The notes under the pieces are model-generated. The model made no database searches, had not been told where the DNA came from, and saw nothing but the letters and a program-made list of their open reading frames with translations. The translations under genes were made by a program, and so were the position numbers. From Guptibacillus hwajinpoensis (GTDB taxonomy: Bacteria; Bacillota; Bacilli; Bacillales; Guptibacillaceae): a stretch of 64,000 bases of DNA. Below are positions 1 through 8,653 of the stretch, one piece after another (position 1 is the first letter of the stretch; each line of letters begins with the position of its first letter). The stretch lies in assembly GCF_001039475.1 (NCBI RefSeq), contig NZ_LELK01000001.1, positions 1,275,735-1,339,734 on the forward strand. Direction: 5' to 3'.

Positions 1-774
1 GTCGAAGCACAGACAGGGCAAAAAGTCCCTCTTTCTGCAGTTGCTGAAATAAAGCGAGGATTAGGTCCATCTGAAATTACTAGGACAGATCGTTTACGAC
101 AAGTGGAAATAACAGCTAGCCTTCTAAATCGAGATCTTGGTACTGTCACAGATGAAATTAGAGCCAAACTTGTAAAGGACGTTCCTTTACCTGGTAATGC
201 TTACAAAATTACATTTGGCGGGCAGGACGAGCAGATGAACGATGCATTCTTTAAACTCTCAGGTGCCCTAGCACTTGCAATTGTTCTTGTGTATATGGTG
301 ATGGCTGGACAATTTGAATCATTCTTATATCCATTCATTATTATGTTCTCTGTTCCATTAACAGCTATTGGGATTATCTTTGGATTACTAATTTCATTCC
401 AACCTTTAGGAGTTGGATCGCTAATTGGAATGCTTATCTTAACAGGAATAGTTGTTAACAATGCCATCGTGCTCGTTGATTATATTAATCAGCTCAGAGA
501 AACTGGTATGGATACGCGTTCAGCTATATTAGAAGCTGGACCCATTAGACTTAGACCGATCCTTATGACGGCTCTAACGACAATCCTCGGGCTTGTGCCA
601 CTCTCTCTTGGATTTGGAGAAGGTACAGAAATCCAACAGCCTATGGCCATTGTTATTGTATTTGGACTTAGTGTTGCAACCTTTATTACGTTAGTATTTA
701 TACCAGTCGTTTATTATTTGATTGATCAACGTCGTCAAAAGCGTCAAGATAAGAAAAAGGAAATAGAAGCATAA
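1..774 (+). CDS. RND-family efflux pump permease, C-terminal part (5' truncated by window)
   Basis: The reading frame is open from base 1, so only the last 257 residues of a roughly 1000-residue protein are present. The visible part has the end of the second periplasmic-type loop (GGQDEQMNDAF) and about five membrane segments. Between them are the family-typical stretches 'GIVVNNAIVLVDYINQ' and 'RLRPILMTALTTILG' of AcrB/SwrC-like transporters, which use the proton gradient to export drugs or surfactants. It ends in a charged cytoplasmic tail (DQRRQKRQDKKKE). In Bacillus the closest known family member is SwrC (YerP), but the substrate cannot be told from this fragment. A strong terminator follows directly. 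Confidence 0.9.
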   Translation, partial: VEAQTGQKVPLSAVAEIKRGLGPSEITRTDRLRQVEITASLLNRDLGTVTDEIRAKLVKDVPLPGNAYKITFGGQDEQMNDAFFKLSGALALAIVLVYMVMAGQFESFLYPFIIMFSVPLTAIGIIFGLLISFQPLGVGSLIGMLILTGIVVNNAIVLVDYINQLRETGMDTRSAILEAGPIRLRPILMTALTTILGLVPLSLGFGEGTEIQQPMAIVIVFGLSVATFITLVFIPVVYYLIDQRRQKRQDKKKEIEA

Positions 775-806
775 AAAAAAGAAAGCCGTTTGGCTTTCTT
801 TTTTTA
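775..806 (+). terminator. Rho-independent terminator after the RND pump gene
   Basis: A GAAAGCC/GGCTTTC stem with a four-base loop is followed by TTTTTTT. The run of A before the stem lets it work in both directions, so it can also serve the convergent 42-residue gene that ends at 804. Confidence 0.85.
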
Positions 807-932
807 TGCGGAAGTTTTCGTATTGGAGGCGGGTTCTTTAGAAGACTGCGGTTTCCAGCTTTTCCATCGTTTCTTAAACAAATCCTTCAACCAATCACGC
901 TTCTTTTTCTTTTTCTTTTCACGATTTTTCAT
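804..932 (-). CDS. Small very basic protein, 42 aa
   Basis: Short gene supported by a strong ribosome site (ACAGGAGGG) about nine bases before its ATG at 932. The product starts MKNREKKKKKKRDWLKDLF and is rich in Lys, Arg and Trp, with a polar Ser/Thr/Pro tail and no membrane segment. The predicted charge would suit binding to nucleic acid or membrane surfaces, but no family is recognised. It faces the RND pump gene and shares its terminator region. Function unknown; the ribosome site is the main reason to accept it. Confidence 0.6.
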   Translation of the reverse strand: MKNREKKKKKKRDWLKDLFKKRWKSWKPQSSKEPASNTKTSA

Positions 933-965
933 TAGAAGCTTCCCTCCTGTTAGAAAACAGAAATC

Positions 966-1529
966 TTAATCTTCTACTAACTCATGCGTTTCTTTAAGAC
1001 TTAGAACTTCTTCCACAGGCTGATAAGATTCACCATACAACTGCTTGTCCTTGTATGCATGAATTTCTTGGTACGTATGCTTCATAGCCTCGTAAACCTC
1101 TTTTTCACCGGCTTCACTCGGCGACCAATATAGAATTTCCATTTCATTGATTTCATTTGTTGCGAGAGAACGTCTGCGATATCCTATTGACTTCGCATGC
1201 TTGAAACCTTCTCTTAAATAAAAGCGCTGTCTTTTTTCTGTATCCGTCTCTTCATAATCTACAGGTTCTACTTCAAGAATGATTGGTTTGTTCTTTTCTT
1301 TCAATTTCTCAATCAATTTCTTTCCTAGCCCTTGACCTCTGGCATCACTGGAAACGAAAATATAATCCACGAATATGAAATCAGGCAAATCGGCGTACAT
1401 TAATACATGATTGGGACCTTCATCCTTATTGTAAATATGACCCTTCTCACTTAATAACAAATCCATATGCTCTTTAGATTTCATTTCTTCAATGGGGAAA
1501 TATTGCTTCAGCTTCTCATACCAGTTCAT
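966..1529 (-). CDS. GNAT-family N-acetyltransferase, 187 aa
   Basis: The acetyl-CoA pyrophosphate-binding motif is visible as 'SSDARGQGLGKKLIEKL' after the beta strand 'FIFVDYIFV', as in GNAT enzymes, which move an acetyl group from acetyl-CoA to an amine. The C-terminal 60 residues are acidic and helical and may help in substrate recognition. The start at 1529 (MNWYEKLKQ) is chosen because AAAAGGAG lies seven bases upstream. The in-frame ATG at 1559 has no ribosome site. The acceptor cannot be predicted. It appears to be a single-gene unit. Confidence 0.85.
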   Translation of the reverse strand: MNWYEKLKQYFPIEEMKSKEHMDLLLSEKGHIYNKDEGPNHVLMYADLPDFIFVDYIFVSSDARGQGLGKKLIEKLKEKNKPIILEVEPVDYEETDTEKRQRFYLREGFKHAKSIGYRRRSLATNEINEMEILYWSPSEAGEKEVYEAMKHTYQEIHAYKDKQLYGESYQPVEEVLSLKETHELVED

Positions 1530-1699
1530 TGATCTACTCCTTTTAAATGTATTCATCATTATTATTATAACACATTTATCCAGTAAAATAGTGCTATGCT
1601 CTAGTGTTCTTTGTTAATTTTCCCTCTTTTCACCTAAGTAAACATTCAACAAATTGTATAAAATACTAATATTGGTGTGTATCAATAAGATCAATAAAA

Positions 1700-1728
1700 C
1701 AGAAAAAACCGCCTCAAAGTGAGGCGGT
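1700..1728 (-). terminator. Terminator of the DUF4015-type gene
   Basis: A perfect ACCGCCTCA/TGAGGCGGT stem with an AAG loop, followed on the minus strand by TTTTTT. It lies just past the stop codon at 1741. Confidence 0.88.
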
Positions 1729-1740
1729 CTATGCTTATCA

Positions 1741-2952
1741 TTAAGGTGTATAATCAACATTTCTCGTGTAACTGTTACTTGCATCCCATAGAAGGAATTC
1801 ATCAATACCATTATCGTTCAATGCTTTAATTTGCGCCTCAACTTCAGCTTTACCATAGTTTAAATAATTCCCACTACCAAGATAACTTGCTGTAAAGTCT
1901 TGAATCCATGGTCTACTTGTAGGAGCTTCTTCAAGATCACCTAATACTTTATTCTCAACTTTAGCGTATTCGTTTACCAAGTTATAAGGCTCTAAATCCG
2001 GCTTCGAAATACCAAAATACGAGCCCCAGTGACTAGGGTAAATCATAGATGAGATCACATCAACATTACTTGAGATTTTGGAGAAGTTTTGTCCGATACC
2101 TGGTGCTTCTGGAATTGTTGCTGAATAACCAAAAATATCTACAGAAACGTCAACATCATATTGCTCTAGCTTTGAATTTGCGTATGCAACAAAGTCTGTA
2201 ACGGCTTGTACACGTTTCTGTACGTTATCCATGTCCATATCTTTGTATTTACCCATCGTATATTCTAGCTTGTCATCACGTGTTTCGAATCCTTCAGGAA
2301 ATCGCACATAATCAAATTGAATTTCTTTAAAGCCCATTTTAGCTGCTTCAATTGCAATCTGAACATTATAATCCCAAACTTCTTCTTTAAATGGATTTAC
2401 AAACGCTTCACCGCGTCCGTTCTTCCATACTGATCCACCTTCTTTATAAGAAAGCTCAGGTCTAGCTTCAGCAAGCACTGTGTCCTTAAACACTACTACT
2501 CTAGCAATAGGGTAGATTTCATGCTTCTCAAGCTCTTCTAACACCTTACGAGGTTCTTTCATATAAGGTTTACCAATCTCATATTCTGCTAAAGGGGAAT
2601 CTTTTTTTGGTACATATGTAAGATTACCAAAATCATCTTTGAAATCAATGACCATAGCATTCAATTCAGTTGAGTCAAGTAACTCAGTCAAATTGCTAAA
2701 TCGACTACCACCAGCTGAGTTTCCTGTTACATAAATTCCTCTTACTGCATCAGGATATTCAAAATCAAGTCCTGAATCATAAACGAACCTCGGTAGACGA
2801 TCAGGGAGTGTTAGTTCTTTACTCGCTGTTTCTATCCCCTTAAGATTTGACGCTGATAACGCTTCACCTTCTGCTAATGCAGGTTGTCCGAACACAGAAA
2901 ATAGCATTATCGATGCGATTACACTCTTTAATCCAACATTCAACATACGCAC
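1741..2952 (-). CDS. Secreted putative glycoside hydrolase (DUF4015 type)
   Basis: A signal peptide (MLNVGLKSVIASIMLFSVFG..ALA, about 27 residues) is followed by a roughly 370-residue domain with the features of the DUF4015 putative glycosidase family: 'VRGIYVTGNSAGG' at its start, 'AMVIDFKDDFGNL', 'IQFDYVRFPEGF' and 'DVISSMIYPSHWG'. Members are predicted TIM-barrel hydrolases acting on cell wall or extracellular polysaccharide, but the substrate is not established. The start is a GTG at 2952, eight bases after AAAGGAGAG; the ATG at 2946 is an alternative. A terminator follows. Its promoter region is shared with the divergent HD-domain gene. Confidence 0.85.
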   Translation of the reverse strand: MRMLNVGLKSVIASIMLFSVFGQPALAEGEALSASNLKGIETASKELTLPDRLPRFVYDSGLDFEYPDAVRGIYVTGNSAGGSRFSNLTELLDSTELNAMVIDFKDDFGNLTYVPKKDSPLAEYEIGKPYMKEPRKVLEELEKHEIYPIARVVVFKDTVLAEARPELSYKEGGSVWKNGRGEAFVNPFKEEVWDYNVQIAIEAAKMGFKEIQFDYVRFPEGFETRDDKLEYTMGKYKDMDMDNVQKRVQAVTDFVAYANSKLEQYDVDVSVDIFGYSATIPEAPGIGQNFSKISSNVDVISSMIYPSHWGSYFGISKPDLEPYNLVNEYAKVENKVLGDLEEAPTSRPWIQDFTASYLGSGNYLNYGKAEVEAQIKALNDNGIDEFLLWDASNSYTRNVDYTP

Positions 2953-3129
2953 GATTTCTCTCTCCTTTATTAGTTTGCCTTCTCTATTATAAGATGAATA
3001 CGCACTCTTTGAAAGAACTTCCAGTAAAATTGAATAAGTCTTTTTCGTGAACTTAGTGAATTGATTTATTTGTAGTATCATGGTATGATTTTTAGAAACA
3101 ATTTTCGGATAGTCAGGAGGACGTAAACC

Positions 3130-3666
3130 ATGAGACATGTAACATTATCAGACATCTATCAACTACCATTCGCACGTAAGTATTTAAAACGGGCTGGACT
3201 GGCTCATGCGATTACTGTTGCAAGGCACGCCTACTACTTTGCAATTGAATACTCAGTAAATCCTGATCTTGCAACAAAGGCAGCACTACTCCATGATATT
3301 GGCCATTACACCTGGTATCGTAACGGTAAATGGGATTATAATTTATATAAACAAAATGATATTCATGCGATTAAAGGGGCTGAGCGAGCACACAAAATGC
3401 TCATTCGACTCGGGGAAGATCCAGTTGGAGCAAAAGAAATAGCCGTCGCTATTCTTTTCCATACTGATTCATATTTCTTAGGCACGGTTAATCGTAATGC
3501 ACTTCAAGAAGTCGTAGCAATGGCAGATGAAGCCGACGAAGAGCCTGGTGGCAATCACCACTATAAGGTCATTTCAGATCAAGAAGCAGCATCAGCTCTA
3601 TCCGACTTGGATCAATTAGTTGAGCAGAGCATGACCACACAGGAAGAATGGCAAAAGAGTGTTTAA
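3130..3666 (+). CDS. HD-domain phosphohydrolase, 178 aa
   Basis: Contains 'ATVARHAYYFA'-like helix residues, then 'AALLHDIGHYTW' with the metal-binding His-Asp pair of HD phosphohydrolases, and a later His in 'AILFHTDSYF' plus 'VAMADEADE'. These enzymes cleave nucleotide or phosphomonoester bonds using two metal ions; the specific substrate is unknown. The start ATG is preceded by TCAGGAGGACG. It is transcribed divergently from the secreted glycosidase and convergently with the next gene. No partner domain is fused, and the length fits stand-alone bacterial HD proteins. Confidence 0.85.
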   Translation: MRHVTLSDIYQLPFARKYLKRAGLAHAITVARHAYYFAIEYSVNPDLATKAALLHDIGHYTWYRNGKWDYNLYKQNDIHAIKGAERAHKMLIRLGEDPVGAKEIAVAILFHTDSYFLGTVNRNALQEVVAMADEADEEPGGNHHYKVISDQEAASALSDLDQLVEQSMTTQEEWQKSV

Positions 3667-3677
3667 TACTACTTATT

Positions 3678-4058
3678 TTACTTTTGGAAAGGGATCTCAA
3701 TAAGTAAATCCTTTCCGTCCCTTTCCCTTATCTTCCCACCCCATTTCTTTCTTATATCTTCACTCATGAATTCTGGAATCTTCATAAGCAGAAATGGTCT
3801 AGATTGATTTTTTGCTAGCTTCACTATAAAATCATAAAGCCCTCTTTTTTTACCCTCTGATCCTTTGAAAAAGAAATCCACTAACATAACATGATCTCCG
3901 TTTACTTCCATCCACATGTAGCCAATCGTTTCTTCCTGTTCTTCAAATAAATAAACAATTGATTCTTCAGAAGGAAAACGATTATAGGATGGATTCTCAA
4001 TTCGTAAGGAATGAAGCACTTCTTCATCAAACTCAGGATTATAAACGTAAAAAATCAT
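3678..4058 (-). CDS. Hypothetical GNAT-like protein, 126 aa
   Basis: Small soluble protein (MIFYVYNPEFDEEVLHSLR..). The pattern of strands 'ESIVYLFEEQEETIGYMWMEV' and 'DHVMLVDFFFKGSEGKKRG', followed by a helix, resembles the core of GNAT acetyltransferases, but the R/Q-x-x-G-x-G/A acetyl-CoA loop is not clear, so activity is uncertain. The ATG at 4058 follows AGGGGGG by five bases; a TTG at 4061 is also possible but too close to the ribosome site. It is divergent from the small membrane gene at 4095. Confidence 0.6.
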   Translation of the reverse strand: MIFYVYNPEFDEEVLHSLRIENPSYNRFPSEESIVYLFEEQEETIGYMWMEVNGDHVMLVDFFFKGSEGKKRGLYDFIVKLAKNQSRPFLLMKIPEFMSEDIRKKWGGKIRERDGKDLLIEIPFQK

Positions 4059-4094
4059 CAAATCCCCCCTACCAATTTAGTTAAGGAGCAAAAT

Positions 4095-4271
4095 ATGACT
4101 ACATTACGAATCAGTTTATTTGTAATTACGATTGTTCTTGGAGTGGTGGTTTTAATAGACTATTCGCTACCTGCAGACTTATCCCTTTATGTGAAATCTA
4201 TTCTCTTTCTAGCAATTATCCTATACATACCTTATTTGGTTATCAAATATAAGACCAAAGAACAAAAATAA
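4095..4271 (+). CDS. Small membrane protein with two predicted transmembrane segments, 58 aa
   Basis: The ATG at 4095 follows TTAAGGAG by six bases. The product (MTTLRISLFVITIVLGVVVL..) has two hydrophobic segments joined by the short loop DYSLPADLSLYVK, and a basic tail (KYKTKEQK). No family recognised. A family A mobile element is inserted directly after it: the stop codon lies inside the 8-bp target duplication, so the native 3' end and any terminator have been pushed away by about 200 bp. Confidence 0.65.
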   Translation: MTTLRISLFVITIVLGVVVLIDYSLPADLSLYVKSILFLAIILYIPYLVIKYKTKEQK

Positions 4272-4473
4272 AGGCTATGTTAATGACCATTGTTGATTTT
4301 AGGCTCAATTTACGCCCTGCGGTGACCAATCGCTTCGAGCAAATTCATTTGCTCAGACGATTGGTCACAGGGCGACCTTTCAGCAGAGCTGAAAGGCGAG
4401 TGAAACTGAGGTTTCACTCGAATGAGCCAAAAATCGAGAAATCAACAATATGAGCCAACATAGCCAAAATAAA
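4265..4473. mobile_element. Family A palindromic MITE, copy 1 (element 4273-4465, 8-bp target repeats AAAATAAA)
   Basis: Element ends are GGCTATGTTA and CCAACATAGCC, imperfect inverted repeats that continue inward (GTTGATTTT / AAATCAAC). The perfect direct repeat AAAATAAA occurs at 4265-4272 and 4466-4473. This is the longest copy (193 bp). It carries two extra internal hairpins (GACCAATCG../..CGATTGGTC and CCTTTCAGC/GCTGAAAGG) not found in the others. There is no coding capacity. It sits between a stop codon and the A-tract of the opp terminator. Confidence 0.88.
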
Positions 4474-4512
4474 AAAAGAGCGACATTTCAAATGAAATGT
4501 CGCTCTTTTTCT
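4471..4512 (-). terminator. Terminator at the end of the opp operon
   Basis: A long perfect stem (AAAGAGCGACATTTC and complement) with loop AAAT, flanked by runs of A and T so that it can act in both directions. It ends just before the oppF stop. Confidence 0.9.
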
Positions 4513-4514
4513 TA

Positions 4515-5447
4515 TTAAACCGTAACGTTGAACTTATTAAATTCCTCTTCTGTACATGCAATCCAATGGCCTTCTGTTACCTCACGTAAAACGCGCTTTT
4601 CACCGTTTTCAGAAAGGTGTTTCTCAGGATCATAGATTTTACGTTTTCTAGAACGCTCATATTCAGGATCCGGAAGTGGGATTGCTGAAAGTAATGACTG
4701 CGTGTATGGATGAAGCGGATTGCGGTACAACTCTTCACTTTCTGCTAGCTCTACAATCTCACCGCGGTACATCACACCAATACGATCGCTAATATATTTA
4801 ACCATAGACAAATCATGCGCGATGAAGAGATACGTTAATCCCTTTTCCCTTTGCAACTTTTTCATTAGGTTAACAACCTGAGCTTGAATCGAAACATCAA
4901 GCGCAGAAATTGGCTCATCGGCAATAATGAACTCTGGATCTACCGCAAGAGCACGAGCAATTCCGATACGCTGGCGCTGTCCACCGCTAAATTCATGTGG
5001 ATAGCGATTCGCATGCTCTTTGTTAAGACCAACCGTCTCAAGAAGCTCATGAACTTTGTCCATACGAGCTTTCTTGGAGCTTGCAAGGCCATGGATATCA
5101 ATACCTTCAGCAATGATATCTGAAACCGTCATACGTGGGTTAAGGGATGCATAAGGATCCTGGAAGATCATCTGCATTTTACGATTGAATTTCTTCAATT
5201 CCTTAGCAGATTTCTTTCCATGAACATCCTCTCCGTTAAAAATAACCTCTCCGTCTGTCGCATTGTAAAGACGAATAATAGTACGGCCAGTTGTCGATTT
5301 ACCACAACCAGATTCCCCAACAAGACCAAATGTTTCACCTTTATAAATATCAAACGTTAACCCATCAACAGCTTTCACAGTTCCTTTACCAACCTTGAAA
5401 TGTTGTTTCAGGTTTTTAATTTCTAGAAGTTTTTCTTGATTAGACAT
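4515..5447 (-). CDS. oppF: Oligopeptide ABC transporter ATP-binding protein OppF
   Basis: ABC ATPase with Walker A 'GESGCGKST', signature 'FSGGQRQRIGIARALA', Walker B 'FIIADEPISAL' and switch His 'FIAHDLSM'. The C-terminal oligopeptide/dipeptide extension (YTQSLLSAIPLPDPE) is typical of OppF and DppF. It powers peptide import together with OppD. The start at 5447 overlaps the oppD stop by eight bases (ATGTCTAA), pointing to translational coupling. Last gene of the opp unit, closed by a strong terminator. At 310 residues the length is normal. Confidence 0.93.
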   Translation of the reverse strand: MSNQEKLLEIKNLKQHFKVGKGTVKAVDGLTFDIYKGETFGLVGESGCGKSTTGRTIIRLYNATDGEVIFNGEDVHGKKSAKELKKFNRKMQMIFQDPYASLNPRMTVSDIIAEGIDIHGLASSKKARMDKVHELLETVGLNKEHANRYPHEFSGGQRQRIGIARALAVDPEFIIADEPISALDVSIQAQVVNLMKKLQREKGLTYLFIAHDLSMVKYISDRIGVMYRGEIVELAESEELYRNPLHPYTQSLLSAIPLPDPEYERSRKRKIYDPEKHLSENGEKRVLREVTEGHWIACTEEEFNKFNVTV

Positions 5448-6510
5448 GTTTACCACCATCTTTCGCACCAATAATCGGCTCATCCGGAGCCATCCCTTGC
5501 ATTCGTTTCTTAATCGCTGCAGGTGGTTCTACCTTAGGCGCTTTCTCATGCAAGAGCCATGTTGCTGCATAGTGTGTATCTGAAACCTTAAATAAAGGAG
5601 GCTCCATTTCCGTATCAATCTGCATTGCATATGGATTACGCGGTGCAAATGCATCACCTTTTGGAGGATCAAGTAGATCAGGAGGTGAACCAGGAATTGC
5701 AATTAGCTCTTCATCTGTTGAATCAAGGCTTGGCATTGATCCGAGAAGTCCCCACGTGTAAGGATGTTGTGGATTATAGAAAATCTCATCAACAGTACCC
5801 GTTTCAACAATTTTCCCGGCATACATGACTGCTACTCGATCAGCAATGTTAGCTACAACACCAAGATCATGTGTAATAAAGATAATGGATGTTCCCATTT
5901 TTTCTTGTAAATCATTCAAAAGCTCAAGAATTTGCGCTTGAATCGTAACATCAAGTGCTGTAGTTGGTTCATCTGCAATAAGAACACGTGGATTACAAGC
6001 AAGTGCAATTGCAATAACAACACGCTGTCTCATTCCACCTGAGAATTGGTGAGGATATTCGGTCACTCTTCCCTCTGCATTTGGAATACCAACTAATTTC
6101 AATAGCTCAATGGCTCGCTCTTTTGCTTCTGACTTGTTCATGTTCTGGTGCTTAATAAGACCTTCCATGATCTGTTTCCCAATTGTCATCGTCGGGTTTA
6201 GAGATGTCATCGGATCTTGGAAGATCATTGAAATTTCGGAACCACGGATTTTTTGCATTTCTTTTTCAGGCAATTGTGCAAGGTTGCGGTCGCCAAACTT
6301 AATTTCGCCTTGCTTAATGCGTCCAGGAGGATTAGGAATCAAGCCCATAACTGCTTTAGATGTTACTGATTTACCTGAACCAGACTCTCCAACAATTGCT
6401 AATGTTTCACCTTTATTTAAATGGAAGTTTACTCCACGAACTGCTTTGACCTCTCCAGCAAACGTATCAAAGGAGACGTGCAAATCGTTCACTTCTAGAA
6501 TCTTTTCCAT
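5440..6510 (-). CDS. oppD: Oligopeptide ABC transporter ATP-binding protein OppD
   Basis: Walker A '[11 protein letters not shown]', Q-loop region '[13 protein letters not shown]', signature '[16 protein letters not shown]', Walker B '[11 protein letters not shown]' and 'FITHDLG'. The C-terminal Opp/Dpp extension is present, with '[22 protein letters not shown]', though it lacks the Cys-rich iron-sulfur motif seen in some homologues. It pairs with OppF to hydrolyse ATP for peptide uptake. It starts 12 bases after oppC, with GGGGGGAAT just before the ATG. Confidence 0.93.
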   Translation of the reverse strand: MEKILEVNDLHVSFDTFAGEVKAVRGVNFHLNKGETLAIVGESGSGKSVTSKAVMGLIPNPPGRIKQGEIKFGDRNLAQLPEKEMQKIRGSEISMIFQDPMTSLNPTMTIGKQIMEGLIKHQNMNKSEAKERAIELLKLVGIPNAEGRVTEYPHQFSGGMRQRVVIAIALACNPRVLIADEPTTALDVTIQAQILELLNDLQEKMGTSIIFITHDLGVVANIADRVAVMYAGKIVETGTVDEIFYNPQHPYTWGLLGSMPSLDSTDEELIAIPGSPPDLLDPPKGDAFAPRNPYAMQIDTEMEPPLFKVSDTHYAATWLLHEKAPKVEPPAAIKKRMQGMAPDEPIIGAKDGGKHV

Positions 6511-6522
6511 TCTAATTCCCCC

Positions 6523-7548
6523 CTATTTACGTAGCTTTGGATCAAATGCATCTCTTAGTCCGTCACCAAGCAGGTTAAATGCAATCATAATAAGTGAAAT
6601 AATGATTGACGGCCATAGAACAAGGTGCGGATAGATTTGTAAGCTTTTGAAACCATCGTTAATAATCGAACCAAGCGATGCTTCAGGTGGGCGAATACCA
6701 AGCCCGATAAAGCTAAGAAATGCTTCAAAGAAGATCGCATTTGGAATTGTAAACATTGTTGTAATGATAATTTGACCTAATACGTTTGGAATCAAGTGTT
6801 TTCCGATAACACGGCCACTCGTTGCCCCGAGCGTACGTGATGCTAATACAAATTCTTGTGTTTTAAGCTTCAATACTTGTCCACGAACAATACGCGACAT
6901 GCCTACCCAACCTGTGACGGAGAGGGCTAGTATAATCGAGAATATCCCTGGCTCAAAGATTAAGATAAAGAGAATGATGAGAATTAAGTTTGGAATACCG
7001 ATTAATACTTCAATAATACGCTGTAAAATGTTATCAACACGACCGCCGTAGTAGGCTGAAATTCCACCGTAAGCTACACCGATTACAAAGTCAATGAATG
7101 CAGCCGCTGCTGCAATGAAAAGTGAGATACGAGTACCCTGCCATACCCGAGTCCATTGGTCACGACCGAAGCCGTCTGTACCAAACCAAAAGTACTCTTC
7201 AACTCCCTTAGCTTCGTACTGATCTGTACCACGAATATCCACACCGTTTAATCCTAGGAAATCTACATTCTCAAGTACAGGTACTTTAGCAGGAAGCTTC
7301 GCTCTTGATAGATCCTGCTGAGAATATGAGTATTCATTCATTCCAGGGCCGATGATAGACATTAAAACGATTATTAGTATAATGATTAATCCTGTAATTG
7401 CACCAGGGTTCTTCTTTAATCTTCTCCATGCATCTTTCCAAAAACCAGTACTTTCACCGGCAATCTGTTCATTTTCTAAAGCATCAGTATTAGCGGGCTG
7501 AAACATGTGGTCTGAAAGTTCATCTAGTTTCTCTTGTTTCATACTCAT
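6523..7548 (-). CDS. oppC: Oligopeptide ABC transporter permease OppC
   Basis: Has the N-terminal OppC-type extension, one membrane segment and a large outer loop (residues about 60-140), then the inner-membrane permease domain. The EAA-type coupling motif is 'REFVLASRTLGATSGRVIGKHLIPN'-like ('QEFVLASRTLGA..'), near residue 230. About six membrane segments, consistent with OppC/DppC. The start codon overlaps the oppB stop (TAATG arrangement), with GGGAGGT upstream. Confidence 0.93.
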   Translation of the reverse strand: MSMKQEKLDELSDHMFQPANTDALENEQIAGESTGFWKDAWRRLKKNPGAITGLIIILIIVLMSIIGPGMNEYSYSQQDLSRAKLPAKVPVLENVDFLGLNGVDIRGTDQYEAKGVEEYFWFGTDGFGRDQWTRVWQGTRISLFIAAAAAFIDFVIGVAYGGISAYYGGRVDNILQRIIEVLIGIPNLILIILFILIFEPGIFSIILALSVTGWVGMSRIVRGQVLKLKTQEFVLASRTLGATSGRVIGKHLIPNVLGQIIITTMFTIPNAIFFEAFLSFIGLGIRPPEASLGSIINDGFKSLQIYPHLVLWPSIIISLIMIAFNLLGDGLRDAFDPKLRK

Positions 7549-8477
7549 TAATCTTTACCTCCCGCTAAACGAATTCGAGGATCGATGATACCATACATGA
7601 TATCTACAAGTAAGATCACTACGATAAATAACAAACTATAGAAGAGCGTCGTACCCATAATAATTGGGAAATCATTTGTCATAATTGAATTAACAAATTT
7701 TTCTCCAAGTCCTGGGATAACGAAGATCTGCTCAATTACAAGAGTACCTGTCATTAGAGCTACAACCAGTGGTCCCATAATGGTAATGATAGGTATAGAA
7801 GCATTACGGATTGTATGTCTAATAACAACCGCTGTGCTACTTAAGCCTTTTGCTTTCGCTGTTGTAATATAGTCCTGTCCAAGAACCTCTAGCATTTCCG
7901 TTCTCATAAAACGAGCAATGGTAGCTACAACAATTGAAGCAATTGCAATCGTCGGCATGATTGTGTAAGCGAAACCATCCCAGTAAGCAACTGGTAGCAG
8001 TTCCCACTTAACACCTAGCCAATACTGCATTAGGCCTGCAATAACAAAGTTTGGTATTGAAATACCAAGTACAGCGATGACCATTGTCCCGTAATCAAGA
8101 AATGAATTATGTCTTAGTGCTGCAATAATACCAAGGAATAGTCCAACAATTGTCCCAAGTACAATAGACTGGAACCCTAAATACGCTGATGGCCCAATTC
8201 GTTCCCCAATAATCGTTGATACTTCACGACCATCCTGCTGGAAGGATACTCCAAGATCACCAACGAATAGATTCTTCATGTAACTGAAGTATTGCACAGC
8301 AACTGGATCATTTAAGCCATACTTTTCATTTAATTGAACAATTTGTGTATCAGTTAGCTTTTCCTGGTTATTAAACGGTGTACCAGGGAGAAGCTTCATC
8401 AAAAAAAACGTTAGCGAAGCAATAATTAGGAAGGTAATAACCATTGATACTACTCTTCCGCCAATATAACGTCCCAC
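7548..8477 (-). CDS. oppB: Oligopeptide ABC transporter permease OppB
   Basis: Six-segment permease with the typical N-terminal 'GRYIGGRVVSMVITFLIIASLTFFLMKLLPG' and the coupling helix 'DYITTAKAKGLSSTAVVIRHTIRNA'. It forms the membrane pore with OppC. The GTG start at 8477 lies nine bases after GAGGAGG; starting further upstream would run through the ribosome site. At 309 residues this matches family length. It is separated from oppA by a terminator, so the oppBCDF part is probably expressed at a lower level. Confidence 0.92.
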   Translation of the reverse strand: MGRYIGGRVVSMVITFLIIASLTFFLMKLLPGTPFNNQEKLTDTQIVQLNEKYGLNDPVAVQYFSYMKNLFVGDLGVSFQQDGREVSTIIGERIGPSAYLGFQSIVLGTIVGLFLGIIAALRHNSFLDYGTMVIAVLGISIPNFVIAGLMQYWLGVKWELLPVAYWDGFAYTIMPTIAIASIVVATIARFMRTEMLEVLGQDYITTAKAKGLSSTAVVIRHTIRNASIPIITIMGPLVVALMTGTLVIEQIFVIPGLGEKFVNSIMTNDFPIIMGTTLFYSLLFIVVILLVDIMYGIIDPRIRLAGGKD

Positions 8478-8602
8478 TACAACCAACCTCCTCAATAGAT
8501 ACCTGCTTATACATTATAAGTCGAATTTTGAAATATCACTAGAAAAAATTTTCTATCTATTTCAATTTCTAGTTTTATTTCGACATATTTCTTATTACAG
8601 GT

Positions 8603-8639
8603 AAAAAAGAGAGCATATGTCAGGATGACATATACTCTC
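8603..8639 (-). terminator. Terminator between oppA and oppB
   Basis: A GAGAGCATATGTCA/TGACATATACTCTC stem (one mismatch) with a three-base loop, followed on the minus strand by TTTTTT. It lies 15 bases beyond the oppA stop and before oppB. Confidence 0.85.
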
Positions 8640-8653
8640 CTGAAAATCTAAGA

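Noticed and set aside
1527-1559. Longer start of the acetyltransferase at 1559
   Set aside because: No ribosome site before it, while AAAAGGAG lies correctly before the ATG at 1529.
2953-3138. N-terminal extension of the DUF4015-type protein to 3138
   Set aside because: It would put 62 residues before a clear signal peptide and overlap the divergent HD-domain gene; GTG 2952 has a proper ribosome site.
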